From Pollenia angustigena (Eukaryota > Arthropoda > Insecta > Diptera > Polleniidae): a DNA stretch of 64,000 nt. Positions 41,836 through 55,019 of the stretch are shown here, one piece after another. The position numbers and the translations under genes are program-made. Each line of letters starts with the position of its first letter. The first letter of the stretch is position 1. The notes under the pieces were generated by a model. That model made no database searches and was not told where the DNA came from. It saw only the letters and a program-made list of their open reading frames with translations. Location: contig OV884058.1 of assembly GCA_930367215.1 (NCBI GenBank), forward strand, positions 106,415,802-106,479,801, given 5' to 3'.

Positions 41836-42310
41836 TTTTTATACCCTCCACCACTACTAGTGTTGAAAAGGGGTATACTTATTTTGTCATTCCGTGTGAA
41901 ACTTTTTTAATATTCATTTAAGACCCCATAAAGTATATATATTCTAGAGCCTTAAGTTGATGTAACCATGCCCGTCTGTCTGTTCAGCAGTCCCTCTGTT
42001 GAAATCACGTTCACATTCGAACGACTCTAAAGAAAAGAAAAAATTCAGTGTCAAGCCCTTCCCTGCTCTCCTAAATAGTTTGGGATTGAAATCCAGCCGA
42101 ATTGCTTTAGTGGGAAAAGAGTTATGAACCCAAGTGCAAAACAGGCTCCCTCAAAACATTAATATTTTTGTTACGAAAACAAGCATAAATTAATAACAAG
42201 AAGTACCGATTCCCATTTAGTTTCCTCAAATTCATTTTATATGCCTAGACATCGTACTAATAAATTTTGCGAAAATCGGTCCATAATTTACCAAAAGGCC
42301 CTTTTTAAAG
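41836..42310 (+). repeat. TATACCC repeat, second subfamily
   Basis: TTTTTATACCCTCCACCACT...GGGTATACTTATTTTGTCATTC, then GACCCCATAAAGTATATATA and CCCGTCTGTCTGTTC. AAAATCGGTCCATAATTTACC closes the recognisable part. It matches 46079-47470. Its start resembles INE-1/DINE-1-like fly repeats known from memory. Confidence 0.7.
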
Positions 42311-42599
42311 CGAAAAAGTCTTTAATACGCGTTAAACCGGTAAGAATCCTGTTATTGCAGTAAAATTTGGTCTGATGTAACAGTGGGATACCAAATGAGA
42401 GTGCAGGAACAAACCTTTAATTGCCTAAATTGAAAGTTACAAATGTAAATGATTCGTTATTTAAATATTAATATTAAATATTTTGAAATTGGGAATTATT
42501 TCCTTCCGAAGGTAACTTTATATTATATTCAACATTTTTCATTTTTCGAATTTATTCTATGAGCTAAATTTCAGTTATGTATTTTATAAAGATTTTTTT

Positions 42600-44575
42600 T
42601 TTTTTTTTAATTTTTATAATTAATTAAATATTTTGGTTAAACATTTACAAAAGACATTTGTTTATTTTGAATTAAAATTTGTTAAAAAATCGGCTGTAGG
42701 AAGTATCGCCCAAGAAAAAAAAATTAAAAATCGCCCAAATGAAGAATTGCCCAAAAAACCAGAAAAATTACCCAAAAAGTTAAATATGAAATTTTGCCCA
42801 AAAAAACGAAAAAGGGCCCAAAAAAAATGAAAAGTGACCCAAAAAGCAAAATCTAATTTTTTCTCAAAAAAAAAAAAAAAAAAAAAAATTTGAAATTACC
42901 CAATTTGCAAAAACGTGTTTATTATTCATATAAATTTTGTTACATACAAATGTAAGTTTTATGTAAAAAATTGCATTGTATCTTTAACAGCTGCTCGGCA
43001 GTATGGACAGTAATACTAATTTGAGCCCTCCGCCAAACTTTGTGCACTCTTCAATAGTTAAATATTAATTAATCACTGCATAGGTTTAATCAATTACTCA
43101 AAAGAGAATACAGCTTTTTGCAACAGAATACAGCTGTTTGTACGGTGGCATGTCAAAACGTCCAGTGTCGTAGTGTCCATGGACACTGTGAGACTTCTGA
43201 AAATGTCATAATGTCCGTGGGCATTGAGACACTTTGCAAATGGGCTATGTCATTTTTAAATACAAAAAAAGATCTACATACACGCAGAGAAAAACATGTT
43301 TTTTTATGGTTACAACCAACTATTTTTACTATTTTTAAAGAAACTTATTTTACCATAATATGGTTGTCTTTGACAATGATTTGGTTAAATTAAACATAAT
43401 ATGGCTAAAATTTATTTTAAAAATGGTTTTGTTGTTTTTTCTCTGGGTGCATATATTAAACATATAACGGAAACATTTTAAGGCGCAAGGATTTTCTCCT
43501 CTATGGTATAACAAAAACCGGCTTCGCTAACTAAAGCTTCTATGCATAGCCGGCATATTCGTTTTTGCTTTTTGGGTCATTTTTAATTTTTTTTTTTTGG
43601 GCCCTTTTTCGTTTTTGTTGGGCAAAATTTCATATATAACTTTTTGGGTCATTTTTCATGTTCTTTTGGGCGATTCTTCATTTGGGCGATTTTTAATTTT
43701 TTTTTTGGCCATTTTTCTTTGGGCGATATTTCCTACAGCCAAATTTGGTGATTTTTCATCATCACCCAAAAATATAGTATGCAAAATAGCCCATTTTTTC
43801 GGGCCATCTTTCATTTTTAAAATTTCGTCCAAATCTTACATACTATTTGCCTAAATTATTCATTATCATTATACGTCGAATTCCTAAATGTTATTTGTAA
43901 AAATAACGGGACATATTGCAAAAAGGTGGCATGTCATAACGTCCAGTAACACTCTAACTAAAGCTTCTCTGCATAGCCGGCCTTCGGCCGGGCGCAAGGA
44001 TTTTCTCCTCTATGGTACAGAGAAGCTATAGTTAGCGAAGCCGGTGTTTGTTGTACCATAGAGGCAGAGAAGCTTTAGTTAGCGCAGCCGGTATATATTA
44101 TATCCTTGATGAGAAAATCCTTGCGCCCAAAAGTGTTTTCGTTATATATTTAATATAAACACCCAGAGAAAAAACAACAAACTTATTTTTAAATAAATTA
44201 CAATTATATTAAATAAAGATGGCCCGAAAAAATGGGCTATTTTTCATATAATATACAATTTAAAAAACGAAAAATCACCCAATAATAACGAAAAAAGCCC
44301 AAAAATTTTGGGTCACTTTTCATATGAATTAAGGCCCAATTTTACATGAAATTTTTTTGGGCGATTTTTCATTTTTTTTGGGCCATTTTTCTTTGGGCGA
44401 TATTTCCTACAGCCACCAAATTTAACGAATAACGAAAAATAGCCCACCAATTTTGGGTCACTTTTCATATGAATTCAGACCCAATTTTACATGGATTTTT
44501 TTTGTGCGATTTTTCATTTTTTGGCCATTTTTCTTTGGGCGATTTTTCCTACAGCCTAAAAAATCTTATATCTTT
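42600..44575. repeat. cluster of GGGCGATTTTTC, CCGGC and ACGTCC repeats
   Basis: The zone 42690-42890 is an inverted copy of 43557-43745, both ending at GGCGATA(C)TTCC(T)ACAGCC. A third copy lies at 44220-44560. GCGAAGCCGG units lie at 43470-43556 (inverted), 43955-44022 (inverted) and 44023-44125 (direct). GTGGCATGTCA(A/T)AACGTCCAG occurs at 43144 and 43927. The content matches the inside of element 17581-19240. Open frames here are by-products. Confidence 0.7.
43281..43449. mobile_element. MITE with CAC(G/C)CAGAGAAAAA ends
   Basis: It starts CACGCAGAGAAAAAC and ends GTTTTTTCTCTGGGTG. CATA flanks both sides, a weak 4-bp duplication. A single related end occurs at 44161-44175. Confidence 0.55.
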
Positions 44576-44980
44576 CTGCCCTCTATACGTGCAACATACC
44601 TATATGCGTACCTATACATATATCTATGCACATGTTGCAGCTAATAATTATGTAAATTATTGTTTAGAAACCCATTATATGAAAAATATACAAAATAAAT
44701 GAATGCACTTTACATTTATGACATAAATAAAATAATAGCTGGAATAATAACACATTTTACATAAATTTTTATCTAGTTTTTTTTACAGGTCAGCGAAAAA
44801 TAAATATATTGGGTATAAAAATAAAAAAATGCAGGGGGTACAACAAATGATGTGTCTCAAGGCGAATTAATTTTTCAGCTGTGCTACTTTTTTTTTCTAA
44901 ATTATAGAGAGGAAAGTCAAAACCCAGATAGCATTTTTAAAATTTTTAATCATTTTCGAGTCTTTTTTGACTCTTCAGCG
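44576..44980. other. gene-free AT-rich DNA
   Basis: Includes a TCAAGGCGAATTA word at 44860 resembling the ends of element 5261-5843. Nothing else recognised. Confidence 0.4.
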
Positions 44981-45010
44981 CGATTAAAATACCAGAATAT
45001 GCCCTGTCTG

Positions 45011-45226
45011 TTGGCCGCCAAAATTAAACGATTTCACCCCACTACTTTTTTTGGGAATAAGTGATCTCGTGTAAAGGGACAAGCCAGTCGCAATTCCAGC
45101 CCTAGAAGCCAACTCTACAGCTGTTATTGTTGGGATACTGGCCGAAATGCAGGAAATAGTATGCCAAAATCGAAGCTCACATATGGGCACCTACGGCGTA
45201 GCCGCGGTTAACAATGACATTAAATA
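45011..45226 (+). pseudogene. mariner/IS630-type transposase C-terminal remnant
   Basis: One frame reads WPPKLNDFTPLLFLGISDLV, a stop codon, then RDKPVAIPALEANS, VIVGILAEMQEIVCQNRSSH, and a final TAA at 45224-45226. The order WPPRS-D-TPLDFFLWG, then KP-TI-ALEANI, then AEM-ERV-QNW is that of mariner-type DD(D/E) transposases, and the D in DFTPL corresponds to the last catalytic Asp. Everything upstream is missing and the frame has an internal stop, so it is dead. The tandem array at 52234-53241 comes from a related transposase. Confidence 0.8.
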
Positions 45227-45563
45227 ATTTTTCAAAAGTAAATGGCAGGCATACATGTATCGCCAAAAATAAATACTTCATTTACTTTTGCAAAATTTCT
45301 TTGGCTTTTGAAATTTGAAAACCAAAAGTGTTAAAAAAATCACCCGTTATATAGACATTTTGGAGAGTAAACATTGTTATTTTTAATTTAGTCATTGAAC
45401 AAAATAGTGTAAACAACAAAGTTTTTACTTCCAAAATGTGGAGGTGAATTTGAGCGCCATAATTCTGCCATGTTAGAACTTTCAATTGATTTTGTTTTCA
45501 TTTTACACATATAACTGATTAATTCATAATTTGAGATTAGACAGGAACTCAGCATTTTGTTAA

Positions 45564-45746
45564 GGCCCAAATACACTACTCATCAAGCATTGTGGTAGTA
45601 TTAGAGAAAATATGTTTGTATGCCTCACACCGACGATGCTGGATGGAAAATCAAATAATTTAGATATGACGGCGAATATAACGTCAAACACACGTACACG
45701 ATTGAAATCGACGGCTGGACAAGCATTTGACAAGTGTATTTGGCCC
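45564..45746. mobile_element. 183-bp TTAA-flanked MITE
   Basis: The ends GGCCCAAATACACT and AGTGTATTTGGCCC are inverted with one mismatch, with TTAA outside (45560-45563 and 45747-45750). TTAA suggests piggyBac-type mobilisation. Confidence 0.75.
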
Positions 45747-46078
45747 TTAAAGGCTTAGGAATTTAGATTTGGTAAAATTAACCCTTAAATGGTTTATCAG
45801 TAAAAAATTGTGTACATCGAAAGCAAGGAGAGCAACTTTTCCAATGGATTTTGTTTTAAATTTCAATTTAATACTAGGGAACTACAAACTAGATGGCTTG
45901 GCAAGATCTAAAAGATTTTTTCATATTAACCCTTTGTTCCTGACTAGTTTTTTTAAATGTAGTTTTTTATTTTATACAACAGATAAACAAACCACTTAAG
46001 GTTTACTAGTAACTTAAACCCCTTTTTAAATTAAGCCCTTATAAGCTTATGGGACAAAACTTTCTCGAACTTGTTACA

Positions 46079-47470
46079 TTTTTATACCCCCCACCACCAC
46101 TAGTGGTGAATGTGGGTATACTAAGTTTCTCATTCCGTATGAAACTTTTTTATTATATGTACATCTAAGACCCCATAAAGTGTATATATTCTGGCACCTT
46201 GAGCAATTCTAAGTCGATTTATCCATGTCCGTCTGTCTGCCCGTCTGTTGAAAACACGCTCCCTTTTGATAAACTCAAAATAAATGAACGAACTTGGTGT
46301 CAAATTGCTTGCAGTTTGGGATTGAAAGAAATCTAGCTAAATTTGTTCAGTAGGATCATAGCTATGAATCAAAATGCGGAACCATCACCCTTAAAAATTG
46401 ATAATTTTGTTACAAAAACTAACATAAATGGTTGAATAATGCACGTAATGATATAAGATTTTGCACAAGTTCGTTTTATTGGACTAGAAATTACGTTGTT
46501 AAATTTCGTAAAGGTCGGTCCACAATTTACCCTAAGCCCCATATAATGCCTACTCTCGGAAAACAGCTTAGTACGCCTTTAACAGTAACGTCACAGTTTT
46601 ATAGAAATCAAACTGTAAAATTAACTCCAGGAAAAAAGTTTTGTACTCCTAAAACCATAATAAATTATGCTATCAAAATTTATTTAATACTTCACAGTTT
46701 TAAAGGACAGATATCACACTTACAAATTTCGTGATGATCGGTCCAAAATTTACCATAGACCCCATATAAAGCCCACTCTGAGAAAAAAAAGCTGCCCTTT
46801 TTGCATGTTTGTTTTGTGTGGATTGTGACGGCCTGTTTTTACACATTGCCACTTCACTACCAAGGAAAGCTTTCTTTCTCTTTCTTCGAAAGCTGTCCGC
46901 ATAAATGATTTGTGCATTTTTCTTACGGCACTTTTTTCATCTCTATATGCTTTGTGCCTAAAAACGTAGCAGATATATTTATTGCGGTAAAATTTCTTCC
47001 AACTTCATGCAATTTTGTGATATGCGGTCCATAATTTGCTTTAGATCCCATTTTTAGCAGCCTTCTGAAATTCACTGTAAACACTAAAACTAATTTCACC
47101 GCTGCGTTGAAATTTATTCAAATTTATGTTTTTAATACCAGAAATCACTCTGCAGAATTTTGGGATGATTTGTCCATTATCTACCATGGCTCCAATATAA
47201 ATTCCCCTCCTATAAATCATTAAAGTTCGGCTTAAACTGTTACGAACCATGATATTTAACTCAAGCTAGTTCAAATTTCTAAATAAAGAAAAGCATAAAG
47301 CTATCCGATTGTTGGTCAATAATTTTCTATAGGTCTAAACAGCAACCAATTAAAATGCTGACGTCCGTTTTATTAAGATAAATTAATGATATATATTTAG
47401 ATATCATATAGATTCCACTCCTGATATATTCGAACTTTCGGTGGAGGGAATCAATGATTCGGCACCGACG
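46079..47470 (+). repeat. TATACCC repeat, second subfamily, long copy
   Basis: It starts TTTTATACCCCCCACCACCA...GGGTATACTAAGTTTCTCATT and has the same order of phrases as 41836-42310. It continues into at least four repeats of GATCGGTCCA(A/C)AATTTACC...CCCCATATAA spaced about 150-250 bp. Open frames inside (46432-46734, 47041-47250) are by-products. Confidence 0.7.
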
Positions 47471-49150
47471 AATATATTACTCTAAGTTGTTTTAATATTA
47501 AAATTTTTATTCAATAAAATGTAACAGTTAAAAAAATAGTCCATTACTTGTGAAAATCTTAAAGATTTGCAAAAAATGTATTCCGTATTGATGTTGGAGC
47601 CAAAAAAGCTTTTGTAATAAATTTGTTTTTAATTGCTTTATATCGCACTGGTTTCTCTAAAGGGGTTCAACTCAAAATTTATAAATTTTCAGTAGAGACA
47701 GTAAATTGTTTTCTTTAAATCTGCACTCTTGTACTATAAAGGGGGATTCAATTGTATTTTTTTTTTGGCAAAATACTAGATAAATTGATCTAAGATTTTT
47801 ACAGTGCGTAGATATGACCACTGTATATCATATCTTGCAAAAAAGGAAAATTTAATATGTGTATAAAATATTAAAAATTAGTAAACATTGATAGGTAACG
47901 TAAGAGGTTAAAGATTTCAGAGAACTAGCTCAGATTATGCTACGAACCATAATGAATGGATGGTATACAATCGAAATCAAATATTTAATAGACTTTAGAA
48001 ACTAAAACCCATAATCCCTAGTTGCACACAACACAAAATATTATCTCATACAAGCATGCATTGGAACTTAGGTACTAATTTCATACACCTAATAATATGC
48101 AACACAATTTTAACTACCAAAATCATGCCATACAAATTATTAATTAATTTAAAACTTATTTAAGAACCCTTAAAATATTCCTGAGTATTTTTAATTTCTT
48201 AAACTATAATTTCTCTAATTTTTTTTGAGATACATAACGGTCTTTTATATTCCCAAGCTTTCAAATACTTTTCAAAAGCAATTAATTTTAACTAGAAAAT
48301 ATTTTAAGTACTCTCATTTTCTTGAAAAAAAGTTTCCCATAAATATATTTCTTTTATACCTATAACTATTATAATATCTAAATTTCATAACATATAAAAA
48401 GCAAATTCATTTTTTCACATGTTCTTAGTACAATTTTCCATCATCCACAAAAATGTATAGACCCCTGGGAGCTGGGCACTTGTATGCACACATACTTTAA
48501 ACATACGAATGAGTACCTTTCAGTACTTACTTCCTTCAGAAAATAACCAAGTTTTTTCTTTTGATTTTGTTTCGTGTTTGTATTTTTTTTATCTTCAATT
48601 TTGCATTTAACTAATTTGACCCATTGCCATTTGTGTATCGTATGAAAAAATCGGTATAAAATTGTATGAAAATTCTTTGGTATCGTTGTTTCAGAGTAGT
48701 CACATGCTGCTATGTTTACTTTCTCCCTTCCCCTTTTTACTTGACCAGTTATTGGAGCTTCAAAGTACTTGCACTTCAGTAATCTCGTAACATAGAACTC
48801 CATATATGATGAACTGATTGCCTGGGAGGGTATGTGTGTGTGTGTGTGTGTGTATGAATACGGATTTAGTTGTGTTTTTGTTTAGTGGAGGTTTCCCTCT
48901 TACAGCTTGATATGATAAATTACTGTAACAAGAAGCTTAGTAACCATATAGTAGTTGAATGTTGTTGTAGATTTGTTACTAAATTGTTGTAAGAGGAGTA
49001 CAACATCTTTTCTCTTACTTTTTTGTTGTCTAGTCTGGTTTTGTTTATTGTTGGCTCTTTGTTCCCTTTTGACATCTTTACAAGTTAACAATTTATCATC
49101 AGCTCATATGTGAAATAAGAGTACACTCGCGTAAAAATGACGGGAACATA
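47471..49150. other. gene-free DNA with a GT microsatellite
   Basis: A TG run lies at 48833-48853. The 120-codon minus-strand frame 48441-48803 has no recognisable domain. Confidence 0.4.
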
Positions 49151-49324
49151 TTTTGTTTAGACTGTCTAAAGCCGAGACTAGTTGTAGTCTAGTCAATAGA
49201 GAAGTGTAAAGACAAATCTAGTTTTGGTCAATCTGTCTATTCCAGTCTTAAGATGAATTATCTTGGCCAGATTTAACACTCATCTAATTTTTAGACCATT
49301 TGAAGAGCTAGAATATAAGTAGAG

Positions 49325-51710
49325 TATAGAGCTGACCATATACTAAATAGTAGACTAGACGCCAGCATAAAGTAGACTATATAGTGGACTTTATTGTAGA
49401 ATATATTGAGGATTCTTTAGTGCACTATACAAAATATTATAAACAACCTATATATAGTGGGCTCTATATTGGACTACATAGTGGTCTATATAGTGTACAA
49501 TATAGTGAACTATATAGTGGACTATATAGTGGGCTATATATTGGACTATAAAGTGGTCTATATAGTGGACTATGTATTGGTATATATAGTGGACTATATA
49601 GTGAACTTTATTATAGAATATTTTGAAGATTATTTAGTGCACTATATAAAATACTAAAAATAAACTATTAAGTGGACCTTTCACTAGACTATACAGTAGG
49701 CTATATAGTGATCTATATAGTGGTCTATATGGTGAACTATTTAGTGGACTATATAGTGTGCAATATAGTGGACTATAAAGTGGTCTATATAGTGGACTAT
49801 ATAGTGGACTATATAGTGGATTATATAGTGGTCTATATAGTGTACAATATAGTGGATAATATAGTGGTCTATATAGTGTACAATATAGTGGACTATAAAG
49901 TGATCTATATAGAGGACTATTTAGTGGACTATATAGTGGACTATAAAGAGGGCTACATAGTAGACTATAAAGTGGTCTATATAGTGGACTATATAGTGGA
50001 CTACATAGTAGACTAAATAGAGGACTTTATAGTGAACTTTATTATAGAATATTTTGAAGATTATTTAGTGCACTATATAAAATACTAAAAATAAACTATT
50101 AAGTGGACCTTTCACTAGACTATACAGTAGGCTATATAGTGATCTATAAAGTGGTCTATATGGTGAACTATTTAGTGGACTATATAGTGTGCAATATAGT
50201 GGACTATAAAGTGGTCTCTATAGTGGACTATATAGTGGACTATATAGTGGATTATATAGTGGTCTATATAGTGTACAATATAGTGGATTATATAGTGGTC
50301 TATATAGTGTACAATATAGTGGACTATAAAGTGATCTATATAGAGGACTATTTAGTGGACTATATAGTGGACTATAAAGAGGGCTACATAGTAGACTATA
50401 AAGTGGTCTATATAGTGGACTATATAGTGGACTATATAGTGGATTATATAGTGGTCTATATAGTGTACAATATAGTGGATTATATAGTGGTCTATATAGT
50501 GTACAATATAGTGGACTATAAAGTGATCTATATAGAGGACTATTTAGTGGACTATATAGTGGACTATATAGTGGGCTATATATTGGACTATAAAGTGGTC
50601 TATATAGTGGACTATGTATTGGTATATATAGTGGACTATATAGTGAACTTTATTATAGAATATTTTGAAGATTATTTAGTGCACTATATAAAATACTAAA
50701 AATAAACTATTAAGTGGACCTTTCACTAGACTATACAGTAGGCTATATAGTGATCTATATAGTGGTCTATATGGTGAACTATTTAGTGGACTATATAGTG
50801 TGCAATATAGTGGACTATAAAGTGGTCTATATAGTGGACTATATAGTGGACTATATAGTGGATTATATAGTGGTCTATATAGTGTACAATATAGTGGATT
50901 ATATAGTGGTCTATATAGTGTACAATATAGTGGACTATAAAGTGATCTATATAGAGGACTATTTAGTGGACTATATAGTGGACTATATAGTGGGCTATAT
51001 ATTGGACTATAAAGTGGTCTATATAGTGGACTATGTATTGGTATATATAGTGGACTATATAGTGAACTTTATTATAGAATATTTTGAAGATTATTTAGTG
51101 CACTATATAAAATACTAAAAATAAACTATTAAGTGGACCTTTCACTAGACTATACAGTAGGCTATATAGTGATCTATATAGTGGTCTATATGGTGAACTA
51201 TTTAGTGGACTATATAGTGTGCAATATAGTGGACTATAAAGTGGTCTATATAGTGGACTATATAGTGGACTATATAGTGGATTATATAGTGGTCTATATA
51301 GTGTACAATATAGTGGATTATATAGTGGTCTATATAGTGTACAATATAGTGGACTATAAAGTGATCTATATAGAGGACTATTTAGTGGACTATATAGTGG
51401 ACTATAAAGAGGGCTACATAGTAGACTATAAAGTGGTCTATATAGTGGACTATATAGTGGACTACATAGTAGACTAAATAGAGGACTTTATAGTAGACTA
51501 TATATAAGAATATAATATATATTTTTTAGACAATCTAGTGGACTAAAATTACAATACAGTGGACTATATAGTAGACTATGAAGTGGTATTTTTTGTGTAC
51601 TGTATAGTGGTCTATATAGTGAACTAAATAGTGGTCCTTATAGTGGTCTATATAGTGGTCAATAAAGTAGACTATATAGTAGACAAAATTTGTGTAGTAG
51701 GTTTATATTA
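49325..51710. repeat. 12-bp minisatellite with higher-order repeats
   Basis: The basic unit is CTATATAGTGGA with few variants (GTCTATATAGTG, GACTATAAAGTG). The marker AAACTATTAAGTGGACC recurs at 49662, 50093, 50704 and 51123, giving higher-order spacings of 431, 611 and 419 bp, each one short of a multiple of 12. Each unit contains the palindrome CTATATAG. Open frames of up to 198 codons (Tyr-Ile-Val-Asp repeats) exist only because 12 is divisible by three and one frame has no stop. Confidence 0.92.
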
Positions 51711-51730
51711 GACTTTGTGATAGTCTTGAT

Positions 51731-52290
51731 ATGGAATTATTTGTTGTGTTTTTTTAAGCCCGGAAGAGCTAACGAAAGGGTGAACTGTCAAACGAACTTT
51801 ATTGCTGCGCTCACTATTTCACATTTGTGATCAGATACCCTTGCAAATCATCACGAATAGATTCGAACTTGAAGAACGCTACAAAAATACCTAAATTTAC
51901 TTTTAAAATCGGTCATCGATGTTTTTTTTTGCAAAATTACGTACAGCAATGAGGCTCATTTTTAGCATAACAATATTGTTAATAAACAATATTATGGAGT
52001 AAAATCAATCTTAAACAGACCCTGCAGATTCCATTACATCCAGAAAAATACCCTGAAAGGTGCTGCTACATGATTGTGGTGGCATTGTCAGACCTTATTT
52101 CTTTAAAATCGAAGCTGGAGCTCCCGTTACGGTCAATGGAAATCGTTACCGCACCATGATCAATAATTTTGTTGACTTCAAGAAATTTACCTATTAATTC
52201 TCTTCTGAGGTCGTGCGATTTGACGATGCTCTACGATCAATTCACGACATACGGCCAGCAATGCTCGAGAAATCTGACCAAAATTTGACG
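51731..52290 (+). pseudogene. decayed mariner-type transposase
   Basis: Broken frames give IVRPYFFKIEAGAPVTVNG and NRYRTMINNFV, the segment around the second catalytic Asp in mariner-type transposases. A deletion then joins it to DALRSIHDIRPAMLEKSDQN, the C-terminal end. Stops and shifts abound. It directly adjoins, and supplies the first unit of, the tandem array 52234-53241. Confidence 0.8.
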
Positions 52291-53241
52291 AGCTGAGTGC
52301 GCTTCCCCGTGGCACCCATAAGTTCGGAATTATTCTCAAATGTTAGTGACATGTATTCTTCTTTCGAATAAACAATTTGTATGTTACTTTTTTTACAACT
52401 TCAAGTCCTATCGGGCTTAAAAGCCTATATAATGGACTACATAGTTTACTTTATTGATTTTTTCATGAAGATTTTTTTTTGTTATTAACATTTTCCCTTG
52501 AGTGCATTAAATTGGGCTACAGGACAACATTTGTTTACTTTGCTGATAAACTAGGATAAACTAGTAACAATTGACGCCTTGGAGGCCAACATTTATCGAT
52601 CAATTCACAACATACGGCCAGCAATGCTCGAACAAGTTGACCAAAATTTGACGAGCTGAGTGCGCTTCGTCGCGGAACCCATAAGTTCGGAGTTATTCTC
52701 AAATGTTAGTGCCATGTATTCTTCTTTCGAATAAACAATTTGTTTGTTATTTTTTTTTTTACAACTTCAAGTCCTATCGGGCTTAAAAGCCTATATAATG
52801 GACTACATAGTTTACTTTATTGATTTTTTCATGAAGCTTATCTTTTGTTATTAACATTTTCCCTTGAGTGCATTAAATTGGGCTACAGGACAACATTTGT
52901 TTACTTTGCTGATAAACTACAATAAACTAGTAACAATTGATGCCTTGGAGGCCAACATTGTTCGATCAATTCACAACATACGGCCATCAATGCTCGAAAA
53001 AGTTGACCGAAATTTGACGAGCTGAGTGCGCTTCGCCGCGGTACCCATAAGTTCGGAATTATTCTCAAATGTTAGTGCCATGTATTCTTCTTTCGAATAA
53101 ACAATTTGTATGTTACTTTTTTTACAACTTCAAGTCCTATCGGGCTTAAAAGCCTATATAATGGACTACATAGTTTACTTTATTGATTTTTTCATGAAGA
53201 TTATCTTTTGTTATTAACATTTTCCCTTGAGTGCATTAAAT
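52234..53241 (+). repeat. tandem array of a mariner-derived unit, about 365 bp
   Basis: CGATCAATTCAC(G/A)ACATACGG starts units at 52234, 52597 and 52963 (spacings 363 and 366), and the third stops near 53241. Each unit carries the transposase end (SIHNIRP.MLEKV-type coding). It then has GAATAAACAATTTGT, TCCTATCGGGCTTAAAAGCC, GCCTATATAATGGACTACAT and, in full units, ATTGATGCCTTGGAGGCCAA (TIDALEAN-type coding). It is a short, young satellite. Confidence 0.88.
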
Positions 53242-55015
53242 CGGAATTTGTTTCTATGCAACTTCTAAACATTGAAAGCTTAACAAGCTTCATGTTGATT
53301 TTTTTTTTGAATATATGAATTTTACTTTATCTTTTTGTGCTTTGTTTCGTTTATGTATTCAGATTTAGCCTAACTAAAGAAGAGATAACGAACCTAAAAT
53401 GTTGATGAATTTTTTTACAGATCGTTTTATGTTTCTTAACTCAATTGTTGCATGCATGCAACTCTTGAAAGCATGTATTCATTATTTGGAAAATGGGAAA
53501 CATAAGAAATGAACACGTACACACTAAAGGAAATATCCATACAATTTGTAAACTTCTCGTCATCATCATCATCATGCGGATGATAAGAGGCCTGACTGAA
53601 TGACTAACTGCACTTGATACTATTTTGCAAAAAAAAAAAAATACCGAGATTTTGTTTGTTTCCAACGATGGATGATAAATTTCTCTTTGTTAACTTGACA
53701 AAAGATTTTGTCTTAAGTTTCAGGCATGTGCTGGCTGTAACATGATTGTTACCAGCAAAATTAATTTAAAATACCGTTTCACCACTGGACATATACTCTA
53801 GTTTAACACAAATTCTTTATTCGAAGTTTTCTTTCTGGTTTCTGGTTTAGTTAAACTTACAAAATCAATTCGATTTTGTGTGTGATTAACTCATTCAGGT
53901 AAATCAGCACTTGTGTTTGATTTAATTACCTCTCTTTTAACTACTATCCAAATGCTTTTGTTACTTAAGCATTCGAAGACCTAAAAGTATACTTTTGTTT
54001 ATATTTAATACTATAATCCCTAAAGTAGGCTATTCATTTTGTTGATGTTCGATAAAAACAAAGTTTTAACAACAAAAACGAAAAAGTATTACAATATAAG
54101 ACATGTATCATTAAACTTAGATTTGCCTTTTACAATTTTCTTTTACCTGACACAGTTTCAGCAGAATTGTATATTAATACTTACAAATATACAATACACT
54201 AATACACTTGTATAAGCTTAAGCAACGTACCTGTGAAGAGAAAATATAGAAAAGAGAATAAGAAAATTAATTAGTTAATTAATCAATTGGTCTATCTATA
54301 GAGACATAAATCTTAGAATTTAAAATACGGAATAAATGTTATAAATCTTAATTTCTTGGAATAATATTCAATATAAACAAAAGTTTCAAACTAAATCCAC
54401 TTTGTTATAAAAACTATTTTTTTCACAATTTGTTTTTTAATTTTTTATTTTAAAATTTAATCTCTTACAGGTTCGTTGAAAAGTTTAATGTCTCCTGATA
54501 AACAAAGACGCGCCTTTTAATTTTAAATTAAAAATCATTTCAATGTATTTCAAAATATTCGGTACAAAAGGTCATCGAAATTTGATTGCCCCTGTCAGCT
54601 TTAAAAATCCATAGAGATATGGTCCAAATTAATGCAAAAGTACTAACAGCATTTAAAATTAAAATTTTTTTTTTTTTTTAATGAAAATTAATGTATTTCT
54701 ATCATTTGTTTGACAGTTTAATGATCGCTAACAATTTTTTCCAGAAGAAAAAAACAAAATTTCAAAAATTATCAGTTAATTATTTAGTTGATAACTAAAT
54801 GTGAATTTAATATTAATTGACACATCAATTACAATTACATTCAACAGACATGTCTGTTGCAAGAGTTGCCATTAAAATTAAACTATAAAAAAGGGGGTTT
54901 CTTTGAAAGCTATTTGAAAGTTTCTAAATTTTTATCAACTAAAAATATTTTTAATTGAAGTTTTTGTTATTTAATTTAGTCTAAAGTTCAGAAAATGTAA
55001 TTTTCATTAAATTGT
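53242..55015. other. gene-free AT-rich DNA
   Basis: A CATCATCATCATCATG run lies near 53560-53577. No gene recognised. Confidence 0.35.
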
Positions 55016-55019
55016 TTTT

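Noticed and set aside
42633..44702. Open frames such as 43597-43854 and 44453-44644
   Set aside because: Same repeat by-products as at 18.9 kb.
48441..48803. 120-codon minus-strand frame
   Set aside because: No domain, start context or splice evidence; composition not coding-like.
49457..51477. Four open frames of up to 198 codons rich in Tyr-Ile-Val-Asp
   Set aside because: Pure by-products of the 12-bp tandem repeat, whose length is a multiple of three and which lacks stops in this frame.
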